Positions 25,341 to 32,948 of a stretch of 64,000 bases of DNA are shown piece after piece. The stretch comes from Nocardioides lianchengensis. Lineage in GTDB: Bacteria > Actinomycetota > Actinomycetes > Propionibacteriales > Nocardioidaceae. A program made the position numbers and the translations under genes. Below the pieces are notes generated by a model. It ran no database searches. It was not told the origin of the DNA and was given only the letters and a program-made list of their open reading frames with translations. Position 1 is the first letter of the stretch. The number at the start of each line of letters is the position of its first letter. The stretch lies in the NCBI RefSeq assembly GCF_900101465.1, contig NZ_FMZM01000006.1, forward strand, positions 217,315 to 281,314, in the 5' to 3' direction.

Positions 25341-26459
25341 GTGCGAGGCCAGCGGGGGACGTTCACGGACCGGGTCTCGAGGTACGCCCAGGAGCGGGTC
25401 CTCGGCTGGCGCTCGGGCTCCCAGCAGAGCCAGCTCCTGGTGCTCGCCGCGCTGCTGGTCGGCGTGGCGGTCTCGTTCGTCGTCTCGGTGACCGACTACG
25501 AGATCATGCCGCTCACCACGTACTTCGTCTGGCTCCTGCTCGGGATGGTGCTGCTGCGCTTCCGGCCACTGGTGGTGCTGACGCTCACGGCGAGCGCGGC
25601 GGCGGTCGCCGCTCTGCTGGTCAGCGAGATGTCGCTCAACGGTGCCCGGGTCTCGGCCCTCGTCTCGCTGGCCGTCTCGGTGGCGATCATCCTGTTCCAG
25701 TCGAGTCGGCAGCGCTCCGGTCTCCCGGCCGCGCTCGGAGAGGCGATGCTCGCCGACCTCCGCGACCTCCAGCAGGCCCAGGCGACGGTGCCCGAGCTGC
25801 CCGCCGGCTGGCTCTCGCAGTCGGCGATGCGCACGGCTCACGGCGTCGGGTACGCCGGCGACTTCCTGGTCGCCGAGCTCTCTCCTGACGGTCGTCGCCT
25901 CGAGATGGTGCTGGTCGACGTGATCGGCAGCGGGGTGAAGGCGAGCCCGCGGGCGCTGCAGTTCGCCGGTGCCCTGGGCGGCCTGATCGGTGCGCTGCCG
26001 CCGCGCGAGCTGCTCGCCGCCGCCAACGACTTCCTGCTGCGCCAGAACTCCGACGAGACCTTCGCCACCGCGGTGCACGTCCTCGTGGACCTGCCGACGG
26101 GCGAGTACGGCATCTTCAGCGCCGGTCACCCGCCCGCGTTGCGTTGGGACGCCGGAGACCGCGAGTGGTCGGTCGACAACGCTCGCGGCACCGCTCTCGG
26201 CATCGCACCCGACCCGGAGCTGCACCTCAGCGCCGGGCTGCTCGGCCCGGGCGACGCGCTCCTCTTCTACACCGACGGCGTGGTGGAGTCGCGGCACGCC
26301 GACCTCGACACCGGGATCGACTGGCTGCGCGGGGTCGCGCGCAAGGCGATGGCGGGCGGTCTCGACGGGGCGGCCCGGCGCATCGTCCGCCAGGTCGACC
26401 GCGGCGACGACGACCGGGCCGTGCTGGTCCTCGGCCGGACCCTCGCTACCGACGCCTGA
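25341..26459 (+). CDS. Membrane-anchored PP2C/SpoIIE-type serine phosphatase
   Basis: A 372-residue protein. Four hydrophobic segments (about 28-48, 54-74, 78-92, 98-114) form the N-terminal membrane part. The cytoplasmic SpoIIE domain follows: GYAGDFLVAELSPDGRRLEM and DVIGSGVKASPRAL carry the metal-binding Asp residues, and DALLFYTDGVVESR is the classic motif. Such enzymes dephosphorylate anti-sigma-factor antagonists in partner-switching cascades; no anti-sigma or antagonist gene is linked. GTG 25341 is about ten bases after an AT-rich AATAGT, so a very short leader is likely. Confidence 0.88.
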   Translation: MRGQRGTFTDRVSRYAQERVLGWRSGSQQSQLLVLAALLVGVAVSFVVSVTDYEIMPLTTYFVWLLLGMVLLRFRPLVVLTLTASAAAVAALLVSEMSLNGARVSALVSLAVSVAIILFQSSRQRSGLPAALGEAMLADLRDLQQAQATVPELPAGWLSQSAMRTAHGVGYAGDFLVAELSPDGRRLEMVLVDVIGSGVKASPRALQFAGALGGLIGALPPRELLAAANDFLLRQNSDETFATAVHVLVDLPTGEYGIFSAGHPPALRWDAGDREWSVDNARGTALGIAPDPELHLSAGLLGPGDALLFYTDGVVESRHADLDTGIDWLRGVARKAMAGGLDGAARRIVRQVDRGDDDRAVLVLGRTLATDA

Positions 26460-26483
26460 GCGATCGGCAGGCCTCGACGGGGA

Positions 26484-27131
26484 TCAGGCCGCTGCTAGAC
26501 CGACGAGCAGCGCGGCGAGCGCGGCCGGTCGGCTGAGGGGTGCGCAGTGGCCGGCGGGTAGCTCGTCGGGGTCGGTGATCCCCAGGCGGTCGGCGGCGAC
26601 CCGGCGCTGGAGGTTGGGCGCCAGGAACCGGTCGTGGGCGGTGACGACGTATCGGGTCCGCTCGGGCGGCCACGGAGGGCCGGGCCACGGCTCGGTGCCG
26701 AGACGCTCGCTCGTCGGGCGCTCGCGGGCCATCGCCTCGGCGGCGAGGGCGGGGTCGACGTCGTGGTAGTAGGTGGCCGCCGGTCCGTCGTCCGTGACCG
26801 CCGTCCACCCGACGTGGTCGAACCAGTCCGCGGCACTCTCGCCCGGCTGCGGCACCAGGCCGGCCAGGTGGACGACCAGGCGGGCGTCGAGGCGCCCGGC
26901 CGCCAGGGGAGCAGCGAACCCGCCCGCCGAGTGACCGACGACCACGACGTCCTCCGCACCGCCCGCGGCGTGGGCAGCCGCGGTCGCCACGTCGGCCCAG
27001 GTCGCGTCCGCCCGGTCGGTCGGGAGATCCGGCGCGACCGCGTCGTGCCCGAGATCCTGGAGCTCCCGCTGAACCAGGTGCCAGGCCCAGCCGCTGTCGC
27101 CGGAGCCGTGGAGCAGCACGAAGGTGGTCAT
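26484..27131 (-). CDS. Alpha/beta hydrolase (esterase, salicylate-esterase-like)
   Basis: A 215-residue hydrolase. FVLLHGSGDSGWAW is the oxyanion loop, VVVGHSAGGF carries the nucleophile serine, and the C-terminal ELPAGHCAPLSRP supplies the histidine. The pattern resembles the small plant-type methylesterase/hydroxynitrile-lyase group common in actinobacteria. ATG 27131 begins at the first strand; ATG 27164 would add 11 residues of low complexity. Downstream of the MASE1 kinase gene with a gap of about 43 bases, so it may be cotranscribed. Substrate unknown. Confidence 0.85.
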   Translation of the reverse strand: MTTFVLLHGSGDSGWAWHLVQRELQDLGHDAVAPDLPTDRADATWADVATAAAHAAGGAEDVVVVGHSAGGFAAPLAAGRLDARLVVHLAGLVPQPGESAADWFDHVGWTAVTDDGPAATYYHDVDPALAAEAMARERPTSERLGTEPWPGPPWPPERTRYVVTAHDRFLAPNLQRRVAADRLGITDPDELPAGHCAPLSRPAALAALLVGLAAA

Positions 27132-27174
27132 GGCGTGCTGACCCGGCCCGGGGGTCGGAGTCATCGGTGGTCGG

Positions 27175-29244
27175 TCAGGCCGAGACCCGCAGGCGTCGTA
27201 CCTCGGCGGTGACCTCGGCGGTGATCGCGGCCGGGACGTCGGCCGGGGCCGCCGGCAGCGTGATCCGGAACGTCGACCCAGCGCCGCCCGGGCCGTCGAG
27301 GACGGCGATCGTCCCGCCGTGGCGGGCGACGATGGTGCGGCAGATGCTCAGACCGAGGCCGGTGCCGGAGAACTCGGCGCGTTGAGCGTGAGCACGGTGG
27401 AACTTGTCGAAGATCGCCTCGCGCTGGTCGGCCGGCACCCCGATGCCGTTGTCGGAGATGTCGACCACGACATGGCCGTCCTCGGCGTGTCCGGCGACCA
27501 CGATGCGCGGGACCACGCCCGGCTCGACGTACTTGACGGCGTTGCCGACGAGGTTGTGCAGGAGCTGGCGGACCATGGCGGGATCGGCGAGCACCGCCGG
27601 CACGTGGGCGGCGACGACCTCGTCGGCGATGCCGTGCAGCGCGGCGGCGTCGCGGACCAGCGGGAGCAGGTCGAGCACCTCGGGCTCGATCTGCTGGCCC
27701 TCGCTGCGGGCGTCGGCGAGCAGGTCGTCGATGAGCGCGCCCATCCGGACCGAGGCCTCGAGCGCCCGGCCCAGGGCCAGCTGGAGCTCCGGCGGGTCGA
27801 CCGGGTCGTCGCCGGCGAGGTCGCGACCGATGTCGAGCCAGCCGCGGAGCGCGGTCAGTGGATTGCGCAAGTCGTGGGCGACGACGCTTGCGAAGTCGGC
27901 GAGCTGGTCGCGGCGCTCGCGCTCCTCGCTCACGTCGCGGAGCAGGAGGACCGCGCCGGGGCCCTCGCCGTACGGCGCGATGTTGGCCAGCCCGGTCGCC
28001 GTGGCCGACAGGAACCGGGCGGTGTGGTCGGCGTTGACGACGACGAGGTCGTGGGCTCCGACGGACTCGTCCGCACCGGCGCTCAGCAGCGGGTGGTGGC
28101 GGGCGTCGAGGCGGTGCCCGTCGAGGTCGAGCAGGTCCAGGTCCTGGACGCGGCTCACCGGACCCGTCCGGGAGCGGGACATCAGGGCGCGGGCGGCGTC
28201 GTTCGCCGTCGCGATGCTGCCGTCGGCGGAGACCACCACGAGCCCCTCGGCCGTCGATTCGGCGACCGCTCGCCACAGCTCGGCGCGGGCCGTCGAGACG
28301 TTCTCGGTCCACCGCAGCCGGGCCAGCGCGACCTCGCGCTCCTGCCGGATGGTGGCCAGCGAGAGCGCGACCACGACGACGGCGGCGACGAAGAGCTGGG
28401 TCAGCGCGGCCTCGACCTCGAGGTTGCCGACCGCCGTGAACGGGCCGGAGTCGTGCAGGGTGAGGGTGACCGCCACGGTGCCACAGCCGATGGAGTGGGC
28501 GACGGCGACGACAGGGGAGAACCGCAGGCCCACCCAGGCGCTCAGGCCGAGCAGCGGGAAGGCGATCGGCATGCCGTGCTGGAGGAACGCGCTCAGGTAG
28601 CCGGCCAGCGACAGCACGACCAGCATCGCGAGCTCGGGCACCCGACTCCAGGTCCGCACGCTCGCTGCGGGCGTCAGCTCCGGGCCGAATCGCAGCCGGT
28701 GCGCGACCAGGTGGACCAGGCAGGTGACCGCCAGGATGCCGGTGAGGTTGCGACCCCACCACAGCAGCGAGCTCTGCCAGCCGGCCAGGTCGGTGAACAG
28801 CGCCAGCCCGAGCGAGCCTGCGCTCGTCCCCACCAGGGAGCCGGCGAGTGCCGCGGTCAGCAAGGCGCTCAGACCGACCGTCGTCGAGAACGTCGTGCGA
28901 CCGCCGACGCCCCACAGCTCCGGCGTACGACGGCGCAGGACGTGGGCCGCCACGGCCGCCTGCCCGACGTTGGCGACGACGGCGATCAGCGCCAGCTCGA
29001 GCGTCGCCCCGGTGAGCCGGTTCACCGCGAGGGTCGCCAGCGCGAGGAGGGCGACGTCCAGCACCCACTCCTGCTGCTTCCGGGGGCGCAGGAACCACAG
29101 CACCGCGATCCCCGCCGCCGGCCAGACCAGGCTCAGCGCCTGCCCGTCGATGATCGTCGCCCGTCCCGCGAACGCCATCGCGACGTACGCCGCGAGGAAC
29201 CCGCAACGGGTCGCCCACGCGGGCAGGCGGGCGTGCGCTGGCAT
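27175..29244 (-). CDS. MASE1-type membrane sensor histidine kinase with PAS domain
   Basis: A 689-residue kinase. Residues 10-300 contain about eight membrane helices with the MASE1 signature SLVWPAAGIAVLWFLRP and WWGRNLTGILAV. Residues 322-440 are a PAS/PAC unit (VAESTAEGLVVVSADGSI, AVLLLRDVSEERER). H457 in VVAHDLRNPLTALRG is the phosphoacceptor, then LLHNLVGNAVKYVEPG, DNGIGVPADQ and GTGLGLSICRTIVARHGG. MASE1 domains sense signals in or near the membrane. No response regulator gene is adjacent, as for the PAS kinase at 21945. Confidence 0.9.
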   Translation of the reverse strand: MPAHARLPAWATRCGFLAAYVAMAFAGRATIIDGQALSLVWPAAGIAVLWFLRPRKQQEWVLDVALLALATLAVNRLTGATLELALIAVVANVGQAAVAAHVLRRRTPELWGVGGRTTFSTTVGLSALLTAALAGSLVGTSAGSLGLALFTDLAGWQSSLLWWGRNLTGILAVTCLVHLVAHRLRFGPELTPAASVRTWSRVPELAMLVVLSLAGYLSAFLQHGMPIAFPLLGLSAWVGLRFSPVVAVAHSIGCGTVAVTLTLHDSGPFTAVGNLEVEAALTQLFVAAVVVVALSLATIRQEREVALARLRWTENVSTARAELWRAVAESTAEGLVVVSADGSIATANDAARALMSRSRTGPVSRVQDLDLLDLDGHRLDARHHPLLSAGADESVGAHDLVVVNADHTARFLSATATGLANIAPYGEGPGAVLLLRDVSEERERRDQLADFASVVAHDLRNPLTALRGWLDIGRDLAGDDPVDPPELQLALGRALEASVRMGALIDDLLADARSEGQQIEPEVLDLLPLVRDAAALHGIADEVVAAHVPAVLADPAMVRQLLHNLVGNAVKYVEPGVVPRIVVAGHAEDGHVVVDISDNGIGVPADQREAIFDKFHRAHAQRAEFSGTGLGLSICRTIVARHGGTIAVLDGPGGAGSTFRITLPAAPADVPAAITAEVTAEVRRLRVSA

Positions 29245-29370
29245 CCGTGGTCCTCTCCGGCGCGCTCGGACGCCTGCCTCACCTTCGGCCTCGCGGCGCT
29301 GGACCTGAGCGGCGGTCTAGCGACGTCGTCGCCCACCGCTGGTCGAGGCCGCGCCACCGGTGGGGTCGCC

Positions 29371-29405
29371 GGTGGTCGAGCCGGTCGCGCAGCGACGACG
29401 AGACC
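29371..29405 (+). repeat. Degenerate REP-like element upstream of the MASE1 kinase
   Basis: GGTGGTCGAG (29371-29380) is followed by GGTCGCGCAGCGAC (29383-29396) and ends GAGACC. The core matches the inverted copy at 23505-23542. A partial GCTGGTCGAG also occurs at about 29338. The 205-base gap 29245-29449 shows nothing else. Confidence 0.65.
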
Positions 29406-29449
29406 CGGTGCCTCCCGGCGCGAGGGTCGCCGTCCGACCGGGGCCCAGG

Positions 29450-30061
29450 TCAGAGCCCGCCCGAGGACGTGAAGCCCCAGTCGGCACCCATCGGGAACCC
29501 GCCGTACGTCGCCAGGTGCACCTGCTCCAGCACCAGCAGCGTCGGTAGCTCCCGGCGACGCCGCGCGCGGGCCAGCAGCGCCTGGAGCGCCGCGAGCCGA
29601 GTCGGATCCGTGGGCGGGCCCGCCGTGAGCAGGTCCACCGCAGCGGCATCCGCCGCCGGGTCGACGCCGGTGACGAGGCCTGCGTGCCCGGTCGACCGGG
29701 TGGCCAGGACGTGCCGTGCTGCGCGGACCTCGTCACCGAACCACCGCCGCGGCGAGGACGGCGTCACCTCGGTGAGACGGAGCTGGCGCCGGGGCGTCGC
29801 CTTCTGCGCCCGCCTCCGCACGGCGTACGCCGCCTCCGCGACGGCCCGGAGTCGCCGCTCGTCGTCGACCGCGGCCAGCGCCTCGAGGATCGGGAAGCCG
29901 GGGTCGCGTCGGGCGCGGCCGAGACGCCGCTCGAGGTAGGTCCAAGTAGCGGGATAGTCCATGGCCTGGGAGTGCTGGAGACAGGACCCGAGGGCGGACA
30001 GTCGGTGGGAGCGCGGCAGCGACTCGTCCCGCACCCGCGCGCCGTGGATCCGGTAGCCCAT
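29450..30061 (-). CDS. Hypothetical protein, 203 aa
   Basis: No family recognised. The protein is helical and arginine-rich, with a conserved-looking central part (TWTYLERRLGRARRDPGFP, AEAAYAVRRRAQKATPRRQL) and a C-terminal HLATYGGFPMGADWGF. No membrane segment or signal peptide. ATG 30061 is used; a second in-frame ATG at 29962 (MDYPATW) could be the true start if the N-terminal arm is not real. Divergent or convergent neighbours give no functional clue. Codon use is consistent with a real gene. Confidence 0.55.
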   Translation of the reverse strand: MGYRIHGARVRDESLPRSHRLSALGSCLQHSQAMDYPATWTYLERRLGRARRDPGFPILEALAAVDDERRLRAVAEAAYAVRRRAQKATPRRQLRLTEVTPSSPRRWFGDEVRAARHVLATRSTGHAGLVTGVDPAADAAAVDLLTAGPPTDPTRLAALQALLARARRRRELPTLLVLEQVHLATYGGFPMGADWGFTSSGGL

Positions 30062-30088
30062 GCTGGAAGGGTAGGGCGCCGGGAGTGC

Positions 30089-30362
30089 TCAGCGCCCGGC
30101 GTACAGGTCCCGGATAACGTCCTCGATGTCGGGTTCCTGGATCGACAGGTCGGCCACGTCGTACGACGACGCGACGGCCGCGACGATCGGCGCGGCGCTC
30201 GCGTCGGACGGGAAGGAGAGCCACTGGCGTGGGCCTCGACCCGTCGGCGTAGCTATAGATCACGCCGAAGACCGAGTTCGTGAAGATGCCGGCCATGGTC
30301 GCGGCGTGGTAGGTGCTGTAGCGGCGGAACGCCCGGGAGGCGATCGCGGCGTACAGGGTCAC
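30089..30362 (-). pseudogene. Scar of a deleted ABC-2 exporter: permease start joined to ATPase end
   Basis: From GTG 30362 the frame reads like the first helix region of an ABC-2 permease (LYAAIASRAFRRYSTYHAAT, GIFTNSVFGVIYSYA). It then loses similarity near 30250. From about 30240 to the TGA at 30089 another frame reads RQWLSFPSDASAAPIVAAV and LSIQEPDIEDVIRDLYAGR, the typical C terminus of the exporter ATPase. Everything between is missing and the two pieces are out of frame. One internal deletion in a permease-to-ATPase operon explains this. No functional product is expected. Confidence 0.75.
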
Positions 30363-30432
30363 TGGCCCGAGGCTAGTGCTGGAGGACCTCGGGGGCGACG
30401 GAATACTGACGTGCCGACCACGGTTCACTCGA

Positions 30433-30453
30433 TAGTTCGAGATTCAACCACTA
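30433..30453. promoter_or_regulatory. Candidate operator upstream of the LLM flavoprotein operon
   Basis: TAGTTCGAGATTCAACCACTA is an imperfect dyad (TAGTT...CAAC.ACTA) 36 bases before ATG 30489, in an otherwise GC-rich gap. It could be a MarR- or TetR-type site. No regulator gene is next to it. The remaining gap 30363-30432 shows nothing else. Confidence 0.3.
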
Positions 30454-30488
30454 GGGTTGGCATCCGGACCCCAGCAGCGGAGGCAGTC

Positions 30489-31640
30489 ATGCAGATCGGC
30501 ATCTTCAGCGTCGGCGACGTGACGCCCGACCCCACCACGGGCCGGACGCCCAGCGAGCACGAGCGGATCAAGGCCACGGTCGAGATCGCCAAGCACGCCG
30601 AAGAGGTGGGTCTGGACGTCTTCGCCACGGGCGAGCACCACAACCCGCCGTTCATCTCGTCGAATCCGACGGCGACCCTGGCCTACATCGGCGCCAAGAC
30701 CGAGCGGATCATCCTCTCGACGGCGACCACCCTGATCACCACCACCGACCCGGTGCTGATCGCGGAGGACTACGCCAAGATCCAGCACCTCACCGACGGT
30801 CGCGTCGACCTGATGATGGGCCGCGGCAACACCGGCCCGGTCTACCCGTGGTTCGGCAAGGACATCCGTCAGGGCCTGAACCTGGCGATCGAGAACTACG
30901 CCCTGCTGCGACGCCTCTGGAGCGAGGACGTCGTCAACTGGGAGGGCAAGTTCCGTACGCCGCTCCAGGGCTACACGAGCACCCCGCGCCCGCTCGACGG
31001 CGTCGCGCCGTTCGTGTGGCACGGGTCGATCCGCAGCCCCGAGATCGCCGAGCAGGCGGCCTACTACGGCGACGGGTTCTTCCACAACCACATCTTCTGG
31101 CCGGCCGGCCACACCAAGCAGATGGTCGACCTCTACCGGCGCCGGTTCGAGCACTACGGCCACGGGACGGCGGAGCAGGCGATCGTCGGCCTCGGCGGGC
31201 AGTTCTTCATGCGCAAGGACAGCCAGGCCGCGGTCAGGGAGTTCCGGCCCTACTTCGACAACGCCCCGGTCTACGGTCACGGCCCGTCGCTGGAGGACTT
31301 CACCGAGGCCACCCCGCTGACCGTCGGCTCGCCGCAGCAGGTGCTGGAGCGAACCCTCTCCTTCCGCGAGTACGTCGGCGACTACCAGCGCCAGCTGTTC
31401 CTCGTCGACCACGCGGGCCTGCCGCTGAAGACCGTGCTGGAGCAGCTCGACCTGCTCGGCGAGATCCTGCCCGAGATGCGCAAGGGCTTCGCCGAGGGCC
31501 GCAGCCCGAACGCCCCCGAGGCGCCCACCCACGCGTCGCTGGTCGCCAAGGCCGGCGGCCCGCACGACACGACCGTGCACGCGGTCGACGACGTCACCGG
31601 ACACCGGGCCGAGGAGCTTGCCGAAGAGGTGTCCGCATGA
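30489..31640 (+). CDS. LLM class flavin-dependent oxidoreductase (luciferase-like monooxygenase)
   Basis: A 383-residue bacterial-luciferase-fold protein: MQIGIFSVGDVTPDPTTGRT at the N terminus, EVGLDVFATGEHH (flavin-side His pair), STATTLITTTDPVLIAEDYA and DLMMGRGNTGPVYPWFG. These motifs and the length fit the actinobacterial group paired with a dedicated FMN reductase. It uses reduced FMN and oxygen to oxidise an unknown substrate. The acidic C-terminal extension (HRAEELAEEVSA) leads into a four-base overlap (ATGA) with the reductase gene, which should supply reduced flavin. Confidence 0.92.
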   Translation: MQIGIFSVGDVTPDPTTGRTPSEHERIKATVEIAKHAEEVGLDVFATGEHHNPPFISSNPTATLAYIGAKTERIILSTATTLITTTDPVLIAEDYAKIQHLTDGRVDLMMGRGNTGPVYPWFGKDIRQGLNLAIENYALLRRLWSEDVVNWEGKFRTPLQGYTSTPRPLDGVAPFVWHGSIRSPEIAEQAAYYGDGFFHNHIFWPAGHTKQMVDLYRRRFEHYGHGTAEQAIVGLGGQFFMRKDSQAAVREFRPYFDNAPVYGHGPSLEDFTEATPLTVGSPQQVLERTLSFREYVGDYQRQLFLVDHAGLPLKTVLEQLDLLGEILPEMRKGFAEGRSPNAPEAPTHASLVAKAGGPHDTTVHAVDDVTGHRAEELAEEVSA

Positions 31641-32254
31641 CGACGCGGATCGTGGTCGTCTCGGCCGGCCTCAGCAACCCGTCCTCGACGCGGCTGCTGG
31701 CCGACCGGCTGGCCGCCGCGACGACCGAGGCGCTCGAGGAGGTCGAGCTCACCCAGGTCGAGCTGCGCGACCTGGCCCACGAGCTCACCGACCACCTGCT
31801 GACCGGCTTCCCGGCCCCGGCCCTCGCGGCCGCCATCGCGGCGGTCCGCGAGGCCGACGGGCTGGTCGTGGTCACGCCAGTGTTCTCGGCGTCGTACTCC
31901 GGGCTGTTCAAGACGTTCTTCGACGTCCTGGAGGCCGGCACGCTCGACGGCAAGCCGGTGCTGGTCGCCGCGACGGCCGGCACGGCGCGGCATTCGTTGG
32001 TGCTCGACCACGCCCTGCGGCCGCTGTTCGCCTACCTGCGGGCGATCGTGGTGCCGACGGGCGTCTTCGCGGCCACCGACGACTTCGGCGACACCGGTCT
32101 GCAGCAGCGGATCGAGCAGGCCGCGGGCGAGCTCGCCGCGCTGGCCGGCAAGGTGCAGAGCACCGGCGCGGCCCGGGCCCGCCGTACGGTCGAGGACGAG
32201 TTCTCGGAGCCGACCCCGTTCGAGCAGCTCCTGAGGAACGCCTCCGGCCGCTGA
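31637..32254 (+). CDS. NAD(P)H-dependent FMN reductase partner of the LLM enzyme
   Basis: A 205-residue flavodoxin-like protein. VVVSAGLSNPSSTRLLAD is the phosphate-binding loop and VVVTPVFSASYSGLFKTFFD is typical of the CE1759-type reductase of LLM two-component systems. LVAATAGTARHSLVLDHALR follows. It delivers reduced FMN to the monooxygenase encoded just upstream. Translationally coupled through ATGA. The C-terminal RTVEDEFSEPTPFEQLL is a variable tail. Confidence 0.92.
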   Translation: MTTRIVVVSAGLSNPSSTRLLADRLAAATTEALEEVELTQVELRDLAHELTDHLLTGFPAPALAAAIAAVREADGLVVVTPVFSASYSGLFKTFFDVLEAGTLDGKPVLVAATAGTARHSLVLDHALRPLFAYLRAIVVPTGVFAATDDFGDTGLQQRIEQAAGELAALAGKVQSTGAARARRTVEDEFSEPTPFEQLLRNASGR

Positions 32255-32316
32255 CCTGTGGAGAGACTCGCCGGGTCGGCGCACATGTGCGCCGACTCGG
32301 CGGAGTCATCCACAGG
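32255..32316. terminator. Long hairpin between convergent FMN reductase and PEBP genes
   Basis: CCTGTGGA at 32255 and TCCACAGG at 32309-32316 form the base. GACTCGCCG and CGGCGGAGTC continue the stem, and GGCGCACATGTGCGCC makes a perfect apical palindrome. It starts one base after the reductase stop. Bidirectional terminator likely. Confidence 0.75.
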
Positions 32317-32322
32317 CGGGGA

Positions 32323-32853
32323 TCAGTGGGCGTAGGTGCCGTGGAGGATGGCGCGGCCGGCCGTCTTGAAGGCCAGGTTGAAGGAGACGACCGCGGGGCT
32401 CGCGGACGCGTCGACGCCGAGGGTCTCCTCGGTGACGGCGTGCACGACGAAGAAGTAGCGGTGCACCTGGTCGCCGGGCGGGGGAGCGGCGCCCATGAAC
32501 GCCTGCGTCCCGCCGTCGTTGCGGACCGTGAAGGCGCCGCCCGGCAACGGGGCGCCCTCGGCGCCGGCACCCGCCGGGAGCGACGTGACGTCGGCCGGCA
32601 GGTCGACCAGGACCCAGTGCCAGAAGCCGCTCGGGGTCGGTGCGTCCGGGTCGAAGCAGGTGACGGTGAAGCTCTTGGTGCCCTCCGGCGCACCGGACCA
32701 GGACAGCTGCGGCGAGGTGTCGCCGGCGGCGTTGATCTGGTCGTCCTTCAGCGGCTGACCGTCGGTGACGTCGTCACTGGTCACCGTGAACGACGGTACG
32801 GCGGGCAGCAGGTCGTAGGGGTTCGGGGTGACGGGGCGGTCCAGGGAGGTCAT
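32323..32853 (-). CDS. YbhB/YbcL family PEBP-like protein
   Basis: A 176-residue phosphatidylethanolamine-binding-protein fold: [57 protein letters not shown] and [10 protein letters not shown] with the conserved anion-binding Asp, Pro and His residues. No signal peptide is present, so it is cytoplasmic. The bacterial members have no settled function; kinase or protease modulation is known only for eukaryotic relatives. ATG 32853 was chosen over longer frames because it begins just before the family core. Confidence 0.9.
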   Translation of the reverse strand: MTSLDRPVTPNPYDLLPAVPSFTVTSDDVTDGQPLKDDQINAAGDTSPQLSWSGAPEGTKSFTVTCFDPDAPTPSGFWHWVLVDLPADVTSLPAGAGAEGAPLPGGAFTVRNDGGTQAFMGAAPPPGDQVHRYFFVVHAVTEETLGVDASASPAVVSFNLAFKTAGRAILHGTYAH

Positions 32854-32948
32854 CGGTCTCCTATCGCAGTCGAGGGTCTCGTCCGAACGTAGTCCGGCCA
32901 CCGAACCCGTGCCCAGGGTCCGGGAGGGCCACACGGGATGATGGGCCG

